NCBI RefSeq assembly: GCF_000430625.1
Contig: NZ_AUMJ01000052.1
Location: 1-42,288, forward strand
DNA length: 42,288 nucleotides
Source: Aneurinibacillus terranovensis DSM 18919
Lineage (GTDB): Bacteria; Bacillota; Bacilli; Aneurinibacillales; Aneurinibacillaceae
Reading direction: 5' to 3'
Shown one piece after another: positions 8,937 to 16,435 of the stretch. The position numbers and the translations under genes are program-made. The notes beneath the pieces were generated by a model. It ran no database searches. It was given only the letters and a program-made list of their open reading frames with translations, and was not told the DNA's origin. Each line of letters begins with the position of its first letter. Within the stretch, counting starts at the first letter, position 1.

Positions 8937-9475
8937 GTCAGTCGAAGAGCGAAAAGCCATGGCTGAACTCGATCATCCTAAGATCAGTGTGAAGCGCCAA
9001 GCTGAACTACTCAATGTAAACAGAACAAGTCTTTATCGCGAAGTTCAAGCGCACCAGGAAAGGGAAGAAAACATTCAAATCATGCATGCCATTGACGCCA
9101 TTTACACAGACATGCCCTTCTTTGGCTATTGGCGAATGACCGCAAAACTACGGGAGAAGGGTTTCAATGTGAATCGTAAACGAGTGCGCCGACTCATGAG
9201 GCTCATGGGGATTCATGGTATTTCTGTTGACGGAACATGATGTCCAGATTTCAATGGATGGTAAAGGACGAGCGACGGACAACAGTCGAACAGAACGATT
9301 CTTTAGGGCTTTAAAGTATGAGTGTATATATCTCAATGAATTTGAGAGTCCACGAGAATTGCGAAAAGGGATCTCCAAGTATATTGAGTTTTACAATGCC
9401 GACCGCCCACATCAAGCTTTAGACTATAAAACACCCAACAACATGTACAGCGAGTCTGCCAAACAGGCAGCATAG
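8896..9475 (+). pseudogene. IS3-family transposase OrfB, core deleted
   Basis: The N-terminal part (8896 to about 9214) carries the HTH_21 region (KISVKRQAELLNVNRTSLYR, then GYWRMTAKLREKGFNVNRKR). The C-terminal part (about 9220-9475, another frame) carries VQISMDGKGRATDNSRTERF, including the last acidic region of the DDE core, and FYNADRPHQALDYKTP. Roughly 130 residues holding the first two catalytic Asp residues are missing between GIHG and DVQISMDG, and the join shifts frame. It is inactive as read. Confidence 0.85.
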
Positions 9476-9478
9476 TAG

Positions 9479-9591
9479 GCGGCTTTACATGGAGTGGCGG
9501 GCAGATAGGCTCGGCAGCCTCGCGATGGTGGCTTTCTAGCCATCGCCCAATCGCGGGAAGTCATGCCCGCAGAGGCTCCATGTCAAGCTGC
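9479..9591. other. GC-rich multi-stem structure inside the IS3 element
   Basis: An outer stem of 16 bp with two mismatches pairs 9479-9494 with 9576-9591. It encloses GCGGGCA (9497-9503) with TGCCCGC (9564-9570), a small hairpin AGGCT/AGCCT (9507-9520) and GCGATGG (9522-9528) with CCATCGC (9540-9546). This cloverleaf-like fold sits between orfB and the right end and is much richer in GC than its surroundings. It could be a structured RNA, a transposition-related DNA fold or a terminator. Confidence 0.55.
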
Positions 9592-9678
9592 CGTCATAGA
9601 AACACCAACCCATTAAAAGAGAATGGAGGACATAACTTATTTTCTTTCAGAATGTGTCTTGACAATGGGGGCATTACA

Positions 9679-9812
9679 TACAACCATTAGTCCTTTAATA
9701 AAGTCTTTTTGCATGGACACAGCATAATAAGCAACACAAATGAGTAAATGGATGAGAAAAAGTTAAATTCATAAATTTTGCCTCACTTTCATAGAAAATA
9801 GGCCAGGTTCAT
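9679..9812. other. short non-coding gap
   Basis: This AT-rich gap runs between the right end of the IS3-type element and the small minus-strand gene. No stem-loop with a U-run and no ORF with a ribosome site was seen. Confidence 0.4.
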
Positions 9813-9971
9813 TTACCACTTAACTTCATATTCAATTTGATCAAAACAGTCGGGATATCGCCTTCTAACTTCTTCTGCGAGCACATTTGGATCTTCGGCC
9901 TTAACGCGATCCAGTAAAAAACAATCTTTCCAATCGCCTTTACGTAAAAGAACATATCCTTTGTCACGCAT
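9813..9971 (-). CDS. small protein of 52 residues, unknown function
   Basis: A short ORF is preceded by a strong AAAGGAGG site 9 bases from its ATG. The product is charged and mostly helical (MRDKGYVLLRKGDWKDCFLL, then EEVRRRYPDCFDQIEYEVKW) and has two Cys. No signal peptide or membrane segment is visible. It lies 26 bp downstream of the secreted copper-amine-oxidase-N gene and may share its transcript. The good ribosome site is the main reason to call it real. I do not recognise the family. Confidence 0.6.
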   Translation of the reverse strand: MRDKGYVLLRKGDWKDCFLLDRVKAEDPNVLAEEVRRRYPDCFDQIEYEVKW

Positions 9972-9997
9972 TATAAAATGCCTCCTTTGTAAGATTC

Positions 9998-10474
9998 TTA
10001 CTGTTTAATGCTTGCATCTGGTATTATTACTACCTGTTTTTTTCCACCGTCCCACTGAACGATACAATTCAAAGCTTCGCTAATGGCACGAAGGGGGAGC
10101 ATGACTCTGCCTTGTTTGTAAGTTGCTTTAGCGTCCATAGGAACTTTTTTGCCATTAAGGGTGATAAACTGTTCTCCAATTTTGACGGCTAATAAATTTG
10201 AAGACTTTAGAAGATAGGCCGTCTGCTTCTCCTGGTCCCAATAAATACTGTTGTCGCCAATACCACAGGAATAGGCAACATAACGCAAAGGTAGGTAAAC
10301 TCGGCCGTTTTCGATGTAAGGAGGAGCGTCATTTCGAACCATACCATTGACGCTATAGGTTCCTTTTCCGATGGTAAAGACGGATGTGGGGACCGTTGCA
10401 TTTGCTTGGACGACTATAGGGTTACATGACATAAAAAGTCCCAGTAGAAAAGCAACCTCTTTTCGTAATTTCAT
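9998..10474 (-). CDS. secreted copper-amine-oxidase-N domain protein
   Basis: The start chosen (10474) follows AGAAAGGTGG at good spacing and opens a signal peptide (MKLRKEVAFLLGLFMSCNPI, cleavage near VQANA). The mature part carries two repeats of the domain: VYLPLRYVAYSCGIG followed by IYWDQEKQTAYLL, and VMLPLRAISEALNC followed by VQWDGGKKQVVII. This stand-alone beta-rich domain is common in surface and secreted proteins of Paenibacillaceae and related Firmicutes and is not itself an oxidase. It follows a terminator that closes the upstream surface-protein gene, so it may have its own promoter or rely on read-through. Confidence 0.8.
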   Translation of the reverse strand: MKLRKEVAFLLGLFMSCNPIVVQANATVPTSVFTIGKGTYSVNGMVRNDAPPYIENGRVYLPLRYVAYSCGIGDNSIYWDQEKQTAYLLKSSNLLAVKIGEQFITLNGKKVPMDAKATYKQGRVMLPLRAISEALNCIVQWDGGKKQVVIIPDASIKQ

Positions 10475-10490
10475 CAGCATCCACCTTTCT

Positions 10491-10522
10491 AAAAAAATAG
10501 CCCTGAACAACTTGTCCAGGGC
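10491..10522 (-). terminator. rho-independent terminator of the stalked surface protein gene
   Basis: On the minus strand GCCCTGGAC pairs with GTTCAGGGC and is followed by TATTTTTTT. The hairpin lies 14 bp beyond the stop codon of the 388-residue surface protein and overlaps the leader of the next gene. Confidence 0.8.
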
Positions 10523-10535
10523 AAATTGAGAGTAA

Positions 10536-11702
10536 CTAAATTTTATAGAACGTCATTTTACCTTTTGCTACCGGTCCGGTTGCTGAATTTCTGATGGCAA
10601 CATAGAGGGTGTGTATTCCAGGCCCGCTGATTCCATTAGCAGTAAAGTAACCATTCGCATCATGTTGAGCTAGAGAAGTCCATGCACTCCATGAACCAGA
10701 ATCAATCTTATACTGGAACTCAGTCGCATTACTATAATCAATTGATGCATTAAAAGAGGTGCCCGTTGTTGCTTCAGCTTTATTGAAGCCAGACACCTTG
10801 TTTAGAATAGGGGGCATGCTGTTTTGAATGCTTGTAATGCTATTGTTTATATTGGTTTGTAAACTTGAAAGACTGGAATCGATTTTACTGTTGATTGCGT
10901 TTTGCAAGGAAGAATTACTTGAATCGATTTTGGTACTTAAAGCTGATTGAGCATTCGCAATATCGGTTCTAGCGTTATGTGCCTCGTTATATGCATTAGC
11001 TGCATTTTGTTGGGCTACTCTGGCAGCGGTAAGTACAGTTCCGGACCCATCCTGTACAACCCCGTTAGCGGTCGACAGGTAATTATTGATAATTGAGTTG
11101 GCCGCATTTGCCGCACTAGAAGCATTTTGCGAAGCTTGCTGTGCGTAAGTAACAGTATTATTGGCCGCGTCACGCGCTTGGATAGCCGCATCCGCAGCTG
11201 TTTGTGCTGTTGCTTGGTCGGCGCCAAATTGGTAAACGCCAGCTGAAAGTCTGGTAAAGGTAAAGGCACACGGAGTGCTTGAAGTAGATATGGCTAAAAA
11301 CCTAAACTTATAAACGGGGGTAAAGAAGTTAAAGGTAACTGACCTCCAAGCAGTGTACGTATCTACTGAATTCCCCAAGCCAGGATATACGCTAATAAGG
11401 TTAATCCACTGGTTTCCATCCCATCCTTGAATGTAGCATGCAGTAGTTCCATAATAATTGTCGTAGCTGTTGGGGTAGTATTCAAATGTCATGTGATTAT
11501 AAAAAGCGTAAGGTGCTCCTGTTGTGATTGGCGAATCCCAATAGGATGTTGTGTTTCTCGCTGATACCGACTCAAGATAGTTATTTGTATCTAATGCAGA
11601 ATCATATCCAGCATAAGTAGCTATTCCGCCGGCAAATGCAGAAGTCACCCCGCTAATAAGAAGGGATAAGCTGATTAGGAATGACCACATAATTTTTTTC
11701 AT
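10536..11702 (-). CDS. secreted surface protein with coiled-coil stalk
   Basis: The 388-residue protein starts with a clear signal peptide (MKKIMWSFLISLSLLISGVT, cleavage near AFAGG). Residues about 25-155 form a beta-rich variable head. Residues about 160-290 are an Ala/Gln/Asn/Ser-rich coiled-coil stalk (QFGADQATAQTAADAAIQAR, then repeats of SSLQNAINSKIDSS). The last 90 residues form a small beta domain (FQYKIDSGSWSAW). The start follows GAGGAGG. The layout resembles phage fibre or adhesin proteins. A truncated paralogue with a different head and the same stalk start lies directly upstream, followed by a recombinase gene, so this may be the expressed copy of an exchangeable set. There is no LPXTG anchor. 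Confidence 0.7.
   Translation of the reverse strand: MKKIMWSFLISLSLLISGVTSAFAGGIATYAGYDSALDTNNYLESVSARNTTSYWDSPITTGAPYAFYNHMTFEYYPNSYDNYYGTTACYIQGWDGNQWINLISVYPGLGNSVDTYTAWRSVTFNFFTPVYKFRFLAISTSSTPCAFTFTRLSAGVYQFGADQATAQTAADAAIQARDAANNTVTYAQQASQNASSAANAANSIINNYLSTANGVVQDGSGTVLTAARVAQQNAANAYNEAHNARTDIANAQSALSTKIDSSNSSLQNAINSKIDSSLSSLQTNINNSITSIQNSMPPILNKVSGFNKAEATTGTSFNASIDYSNATEFQYKIDSGSWSAWTSLAQHDANGYFTANGISGPGIHTLYVAIRNSATGPVAKGKMTFYKI
11119..11231. repeat. 113-bp stalk repeat, copy in full-length gene
   Basis: This segment matches 11957-12069 over 113 bp in the same orientation with about six differences and no gaps. It encodes the start of the coiled-coil stalk (YQFGADQATAQTAADAAIQA and onward). 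The flanking sequences are unrelated, so the ends of homology are sharp. Confidence 0.85.
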
Positions 11703-11712
11703 ATTCGTTCTA

Positions 11713-11742
11713 CCTCCTCACAAACAAAATGGCGATATTGCG
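11713..11742. repeat. 30-bp leader repeat, downstream copy
   Basis: The sequence differs at one base from 12525-12554. On the minus strand it contains an imperfect palindrome around CGCC (CAATAT/ATTTTG) followed by the GAGGAGG ribosome site. It lies just before the start of the full-length surface protein gene. Confidence 0.8.
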
Positions 11743-11943
11743 TAAACCTAAACCACATGTTTCCAATTTCGTAAAATCACTACCATATATCAACCTCTCT
11801 TTCTAGGTATTAGAATATATTTCTTAAAAATACCTTGTTAATTTTCCTAATTTTGTTCTTTTTTAACTCTATTAGGTGTGAGAAAATCCTTACACGCTTC
11901 CTTTATTGTTTATTTTAGGAAAACTAACAGCGTATTTTTAAAT

Positions 11944-12516
11944 TTAGACCGGAAACGAAGCATTTTGCGAAGCTTGTTGCGCGTAAGTAACGGTGTTATT
12001 TGCCGCGTCACGCGCTTGGATAGCTGCATCCGCAGCTGTTTGTGCTGTTGCTTGGTCGGCGCCAAATTGATAAATACTAAATGTAAAAGTGACACCAGAA
12101 ATGTCAATAATTCCACCCTGATACCCACTAGTTACATAACGTCCTATAGCTCTAATCTTGTATGATGGAATTCCTATCCAAATATTTGGAGTCATAAAGG
12201 AACTAGTATTAGTAAAGGTATACAAGTCATTCCAATTTGCCCCATCCCAACCCTGTAAAGTCCAAGTTGCACTTGAAATAGATCTTGAACCTTGTATTTG
12301 AAGATTTCCGTAAATGTAGTAAGGTGCGTTTTGAGAAATCGGAAATTCATAGGTCGTAGGATAATACAAAGTAGGGTACTGATTAGGCAACGAACCAACA
12401 GATTGAGTGCTGACAACGATGGGAATGCCACCGCTCGCATAGCTTTTTATTGGTATTTGAGATACTACAAAAAGTGAAACTAATATAATGCAAAAAATTA
12501 ACCTTAATGTTTTCAA
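11944..12516 (-). CDS. 3'-truncated paralogue of the stalked surface protein
   Basis: The frame opens at TTG 12516, eight bases after GAGGAGG, with a signal peptide (KTLRLIFCIILVSLFVVSQI, cleavage near SYASG). The head of about 130 residues differs from the downstream protein but keeps its pattern (TLQGWDGANWNDL against YIQGWDGNQWINL). It enters the shared stalk, then stops four residues after the homology ends (QNASFPV). The C-terminal two-thirds of the stalk and the last domain are missing. It is either a silent head cassette awaiting recombination or a decayed duplicate. It follows the recombinase gene directly. Confidence 0.65.
   Translation of the reverse strand: MKTLRLIFCIILVSLFVVSQIPIKSYASGGIPIVVSTQSVGSLPNQYPTLYYPTTYEFPISQNAPYYIYGNLQIQGSRSISSATWTLQGWDGANWNDLYTFTNTSSFMTPNIWIGIPSYKIRAIGRYVTSGYQGGIIDISGVTFTFSIYQFGADQATAQTAADAAIQARDAANNTVTYAQQASQNASFPV
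11957..12069. repeat. 113-bp stalk repeat, copy in truncated gene
   Basis: This is the direct-repeat partner of 11119-11231, offset by 838 bp. Recombination between the copies would fuse the upstream head to the full-length stalk and C-terminus and release a circle. Confidence 0.85.
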
Positions 12517-12524
12517 CAAATTTC

Positions 12525-12554
12525 CCTCCTCACAAACAAAATGGCGATTTTGCG
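12525..12554. repeat. 30-bp leader repeat, upstream copy
   Basis: On the minus strand it reads CGCAAAATCGCCATTTTG, then TTTGTGAGGAGG. CAAAAT and ATTTTG form a 6-bp inverted repeat around CGCC. It lies between the recombinase stop and the truncated surface gene and matches 11713-11742 except at one base. It may be a translational control hairpin or a recombination core. Confidence 0.75.
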
Positions 12555-12566
12555 AAAGTCCTCCTT

Positions 12567-13550
12567 TCACGCAATGTGACGTTGATACTCAGCACTTTTC
12601 CGTTGAATTGTCACCTTTGCATAGATTTGGGTAGTTGATAATTTCTCATGTCCCAGGAGTTCCGCCACTATTGAAATGTCCATACCCTTATTTAGTAGGT
12701 AGGTAGCGAACGTATGTCTAAGCATATGAGGGTGGATCCCCTGGGAAATTTGAGATTTTATTCCAAGTTTCTTCATTTCCATTTGTATCGAGCGTGGATT
12801 TACTTTACGGGGGATGCCTTTTTTTGTGACAAATAAAAAAGGACAATCATCATATCGACTTTCAAGATACCTTTTTAAAAAATGCTTTGTGTTCGTATGA
12901 AAAAATACCACTCTTTCTTTGGACCCTTTTCCCTTTACGATGATGGAATTGGTTTCCCAATCAATATCCTGCTTTTTAATGTCACACACTTCTGAAATCC
13001 GGCAGCCAGATTCAAACATAAGTTCTAACAGACTTCGAAGTCGAATATCTTGACCACACCCCTCCCGTAAGCGCAACATTTCGTCCATACTTAAATACTT
13101 AGGTTGGTTTTTTTCCTCTTTCATTCTTTTTATCTTTTGCATGGGATTCTTTTTAATTAGCTCCTCGTCAAACAGATAAGAAAAGAAAGATTTTAAAACA
13201 CTGATTTTTGTTGATAAAGTAGATTTTTTCAAGTTGGCAAATTCTGATAGGTAATGTTTTATGTCGATATCAGTGATTTCGTCTACGTTTTTATCTATAG
13301 ATTCTTTGAATTTGTTTAATTCAATCCGGTAATTCTTTATGGTTCCAGCTGAACAGCCATTTAGTTTTTTTTCGGCTAAAAAGTTCTCCACAAGGTTGCT
13401 ATTTTGCAATTTCACATTTTCAACATAACCCATCACCTTACTTTCGATTAGGTTTAGAACGTCCTGGATGGCATCTTGATACCCCTCTCTACTGTCCTTT
13501 TCTGCTTGAACCTTGATTTCAGTGATTAATTGATCGATAAATGCTACCAT
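12567..13550 (-). CDS. tyrosine recombinase (XerC/D-like integrase)
   Basis: The 327-residue protein has an N-terminal SAM-like core-binding domain (around residues 45-130) and the catalytic domain with the expected residues. These are Arg in MFESGCRISEVCDIKKQD, Lys in the beta-hairpin KGKGSKERVVFF, HxxR in HPHMLRHTFATYLL, His in LGHEKLSTTQ and the nucleophile Tyr in IYAKVT. The first 45 residues are an extra helical region. The start follows GAGGGG. It lies immediately upstream of the duplicated surface protein genes and not at an obvious element end. It may therefore rearrange that locus, or it may be the element's integrase. The site it uses is unknown. Confidence 0.9.
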   Translation of the reverse strand: MVAFIDQLITEIKVQAEKDSREGYQDAIQDVLNLIESKVMGYVENVKLQNSNLVENFLAEKKLNGCSAGTIKNYRIELNKFKESIDKNVDEITDIDIKHYLSEFANLKKSTLSTKISVLKSFFSYLFDEELIKKNPMQKIKRMKEEKNQPKYLSMDEMLRLREGCGQDIRLRSLLELMFESGCRISEVCDIKKQDIDWETNSIIVKGKGSKERVVFFHTNTKHFLKRYLESRYDDCPFLFVTKKGIPRKVNPRSIQMEMKKLGIKSQISQGIHPHMLRHTFATYLLNKGMDISIVAELLGHEKLSTTQIYAKVTIQRKSAEYQRHIA

Positions 13551-13634
13551 CGTGATATCCCCTCGGTTAAATGAATTGAGTATAATTACTTAATTTCTTA
13601 GTATCTAACCTAATAGATAAGGGTTCAAGAGAAT

Positions 13635-13684
13635 AGGTTAAAAAAGCCCTCGTTGGAGGACTCGTGGGAGGACTTCTTTAACCT
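13635..13684. repeat. 12-bp inverted repeat upstream of the recombinase
   Basis: AGGTTAAAAAAG (13635-13646) faces CTTCTTTAACCT (13673-13684) with one mismatch, and another TAACCT half lies at 13606-13611. The spacer contains AGGACT twice. The arms could be recombinase binding sites, or part of the terminator of the operon that ends here. Confidence 0.45.
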
Positions 13685-13697
13685 GTATCAAGGGCTT
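13640..13697 (-). terminator. probable terminator after the YdjM-like gene
   Basis: On the minus strand AAGCCCT (complement of 13691-13697) pairs with AGGGCTT (complement of 13644-13650) and is followed by TTTTT. The loop of about 40 bases contains further complementary stretches. It begins at the stop codon of the membrane protein gene and precedes the recombinase leader. Confidence 0.5.
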
Positions 13698-14608
13698 TAA
13701 CTAAGTAATGGCCCGATTTTAGTAGCATACTCAACGATCACAATGATGGAAAATCCGATAATAATAAGCTTCTCTACCTGATTTCCATGGTCAGATCCAA
13801 CCCTAATGATGGGAAGTCCCAGAGAACGATGACTAAGAGGGGAAAACCATTTGACCCTTTCTACCGTGATACTATCTGCAATAAGATGGGACAGGTAGCC
13901 AGCAACACCCATCCATAAAAGACCTGGTGTATGAAAATATCCTTCCATCCCATAGCAAATGTACCCCCACAATGCAGCTGCCCAAATCGTATGCGTTGCG
14001 CCACGGTGGGGCAGCCAGGGGGTAATCGCAAAAAATATTCCCAGCGCCACTAACCACCACATACTCAATGTGAATCCAAAAAAGGCAAAAGCTCCACCCC
14101 CCGCGCTTAAAAAAATGGTTCGCATCTTTTCCGCTTGGAAGATGGTTCCCAGGACCATGACAATCAGCCCGCTTAGCATGAGAGTGCCTTTGGTGTAAGT
14201 ATGGCCAGTAAGAAATAAGGTTCCCCCAATAAGCATGAAACCCAGCTGGTGAATCTTATGGTCACCACATAGAAAAGCCAGCAGAAGATACGCTGCGCCA
14301 ATGCTAAACAGTAAAACAAGAATATCTTGGTGCAGCTGGTGCAGGTAAAGAGTGCCACATGCAAGTAAAAAGCCCCCGATAACTACCATAATCATACGCA
14401 TCATGGAAGCCGGGGGAATGATTCTTTCAAAAACCGGTGCGAGCGATAAATTTTTTGATAGTATGCTATGGGGTTCATCCACATCGGGAGCCAGGGAGCT
14501 AAATGCGGACAGAAAAACGCCCGTAGCGCTTAGAGGAACCTGATGGAATAAAATAGGTAGTCCCAGCCCCGTTAACACGCCTATGGCTAAATGTGAGCTT
14601 CCTCGCAT
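13697..14608 (-). CDS. YdjM-family membrane-bound metal-dependent hydrolase
   Basis: The 303-residue protein has the layout of the YdjM/LexA-binding inner-membrane family (PF04307). It begins SSHLAIGVLTGLGL, continues with SSLAPDVDEPHSIL, and has HRGATHTIW in the middle and DSITVERVKWFSPLSHRSLG near the C-terminus. These His/Asp motifs are the putative metal ligands. About seven hydrophobic segments are visible. It is the last gene of an operon with the VirB4-like ATPase (23-bp gap). The reaction is not established for the family. A role in phospholipid or membrane remodelling near a secretion channel is inference. Confidence 0.8.
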   Translation of the reverse strand: MRGSSHLAIGVLTGLGLPILFHQVPLSATGVFLSAFSSLAPDVDEPHSILSKNLSLAPVFERIIPPASMMRMIMVVIGGFLLACGTLYLHQLHQDILVLLFSIGAAYLLLAFLCGDHKIHQLGFMLIGGTLFLTGHTYTKGTLMLSGLIVMVLGTIFQAEKMRTIFLSAGGGAFAFFGFTLSMWWLVALGIFFAITPWLPHRGATHTIWAAALWGYICYGMEGYFHTPGLLWMGVAGYLSHLIADSITVERVKWFSPLSHRSLGLPIIRVGSDHGNQVEKLIIIGFSIIVIVEYATKIGPLLS

Positions 14609-14631
14609 GTCTTTTCCTCCTTCGAATTCAT

Positions 14632-16431
14632 TTATGCTGTTTTCTTCCCTCTCGTTTTATACAGCTTGCGCTCTTTTTCCGGAATACGCAGTGTTAATCG
14701 ATCGTACCCTTTGTCTTTATACCGAATCATAAACTGTCGGGTTCCCATCATGGTTCGCAGCTCATCGATAATGTTTTGCGGAACATCTGCATGTTCGGCA
14801 ACGGATTTTAACCCGGAGTCTTCCATGTAGAACATGATCTTAATCGAGCTGTTTTCCCACAGTCCATTGCCCCCGCTTGTACCCCCGGTTTCCCAGAGAA
14901 CGGATGGTTTATTTAAGCCCAGCATGATCAGACCATTCCACTTCCGGATGGTCGTTGCAATCATATTGACGAAGGCAGACATAGCAGGATTCACCAAAGC
15001 CCGCTGACCTTCGTCCACCACAACGGCCGTAAAGCGTTGTCCGAGCGTTTTTTCCAAACGAACCTGTCCCCAAACGGTATTCATCGCCATGCTCATTTTT
15101 ACAGCACCGGCATGTTGATCGTCCGTGTTATTGATTTGACTCGCTACGTGATAGACAACGAGAGAGTAGTTTTCGATCTGCAGCTCTTCTTCGATGGAAA
15201 ACATTTTCTTCAAGGAACCTTCGAAAAAGCGCCATACTTTTTCAGCTAATTCTTTTGCTCCTCGACTTTCATCTTGCTTTAAGAACGAATACCATAGGTG
15301 AATACTGGCCTTTTTCGCTTCGTCCGTATCCCACGTTTCTGGACGATCAGGATCGATCCCACATTCTTTCCAGACCTTCGTCATCGCCCGATCTGCTGCA
15401 TTGATCATTTCACTGGTGATACCTTCGCCCGCTAATAGGGTCACTGAGCCAAGAACAGCACTCATCACTTCACTTAAGCGTGCATGATTGGCTTCCAGGA
15501 TCTCCGGATCTTCTCCCTCCAATTTTTTCGGAATCCGGAAGGGATCGTTGTACCGACCTGAAGACATGGTTTGGTCAATCCAAAGCCCCCCTACATACTG
15601 ACACATGGCCTTCCACTCACCGTCAACATCAAAGACAAAGGCCCGATACCCTTCCAGTAAAAGACCCATCGTGTAGGCTTTCATCAGATTTGATTTGCCT
15701 TCACCGGTTTTGCCAAGAACGATGATGTTTAGGTCCCCCTCGTAGTGAGGGTTATCCATATCAAAATAGACAATCGAATCGTCGCTAACCCGATGTCCTG
15801 CGTACATACCGGTTTCATCACTGAGCGAACCGCTTGTAAAAGGCATGGTGCTGGCCGCTGATTCCATGTCTGTGAGTCGACCCTTGTGTCTTTTTAGGAA
15901 TTCTGAACGAGTCGGCGCAAAAGCAGAGGAATGAAGAAAAGCAGGGGTTTGTTCTGCTTTCAATTCATCCGTTTTTAATTGGCGATTTTTCAACGCTTTC
16001 CGTATATCTTTAACCGTTCTCTCCAAAGCATCTTCTGTCGGTGCAGAGACCGTTATATAAAGCCACAGATCGGCTACCGGATTTCCATCCTGACTTTGAA
16101 GACTTTTTAAAGCACGATAGGCCCTTACCTCACTTTCACGGGGCCCCTCCGGGGTCTTCTCGGCCTCTTGAATGTTGCTATGCAACCGGTTCAGCTTCCA
16201 ACGTTTCCAGAAGTTCCATTTGAAGGTCCCGGGTTGGTACGTGTAGACCCGGCGAATATATACATCCGGATGCAGTGCCCGTATGTGTGTGAGAAAAGAG
16301 AGAAACCCGGGTTCCACTTGAGAAGGAAATTGGGTGACCAGGATGGTCTTTGTAAACGTTTGGTCATTAATTTGGAGATGTGTTTTATTTTTTTTAATCG
16401 ATTTAATTCGTTCCTGTACTCTAGCAAACAC
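14632..16431 (-). CDS. VirB4-like conjugation/type IV secretion ATPase
   Basis: The 599-residue protein has an N-terminal region (about 15-230) with ILVTQFPSQVEPGFLSFL, comparable to the FPRxVxxGWL-type segment of VirB4 proteins. The ATPase domain follows, with Walker A GKTGEGKS (about 240-247), LLEGYRAFVFDVDGEW and Walker B AVVVDEGQRA. The C-terminal part (GLIMLGLNKPSVLWE, then NSSIKIMFYMEDSG) matches the FtsK/HerA-like arm of VirB4. In mating systems this ATPase energises channel assembly at the inner face of the membrane. It starts at GTG with an AAGGAGTG site, 4 bp after the TadZ-like gene, so translation is probably coupled. It is physically separated from the rest of the channel genes by about 7 kb. 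Confidence 0.85.
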   Translation of the reverse strand: MFARVQERIKSIKKNKTHLQINDQTFTKTILVTQFPSQVEPGFLSFLTHIRALHPDVYIRRVYTYQPGTFKWNFWKRWKLNRLHSNIQEAEKTPEGPRESEVRAYRALKSLQSQDGNPVADLWLYITVSAPTEDALERTVKDIRKALKNRQLKTDELKAEQTPAFLHSSAFAPTRSEFLKRHKGRLTDMESAASTMPFTSGSLSDETGMYAGHRVSDDSIVYFDMDNPHYEGDLNIIVLGKTGEGKSNLMKAYTMGLLLEGYRAFVFDVDGEWKAMCQYVGGLWIDQTMSSGRYNDPFRIPKKLEGEDPEILEANHARLSEVMSAVLGSVTLLAGEGITSEMINAADRAMTKVWKECGIDPDRPETWDTDEAKKASIHLWYSFLKQDESRGAKELAEKVWRFFEGSLKKMFSIEEELQIENYSLVVYHVASQINNTDDQHAGAVKMSMAMNTVWGQVRLEKTLGQRFTAVVVDEGQRALVNPAMSAFVNMIATTIRKWNGLIMLGLNKPSVLWETGGTSGGNGLWENSSIKIMFYMEDSGLKSVAEHADVPQNIIDELRTMMGTRQFMIRYKDKGYDRLTLRIPEKERKLYKTRGKKTA

Positions 16432-16435
16432 ACTC

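Larger units (their letters stand above)
8586..9678 (+). mobile_element. IS3-family element with internal deletion
   Basis: The ends resemble IS3/IS150 termini. The right end read inward is TGTAATGCCCCCATTGTC, and the left begins TACAATGCTCCCAT. Both flanks carry TACAA (8581-8585 and 9679-9683), a likely 5-bp target duplication. Inside are an intact orfA, an orfB lacking its central catalytic part, and a GC-rich multi-stem structure before the right end. At 1.09 kb it is about 0.4 kb short of a full element. It cannot transpose by itself but could be mobilised in trans. Confidence 0.7.

Noticed and set aside
9639-9716. Minus-strand 25-codon ORF across the IS3 right end
   Set aside because: It spans the terminal repeat and the flank, has no ribosome site, and its apparent protein-like look is explained by IS end sequence.
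11700-11760. c-di-GMP or other riboswitch in the leader repeats
   Set aside because: The conserved part is only 30 bases and lacks the paired-helix core or GNRA/receptor features of known riboswitch classes.
11731-11800. Minus-strand 12-codon leader peptide (MVVILRNWKHVV) before the stalked surface protein
   Set aside because: It has a weak ribosome site, but there is no attenuator structure or run of regulatory codons, and the other leader copy lacks it.
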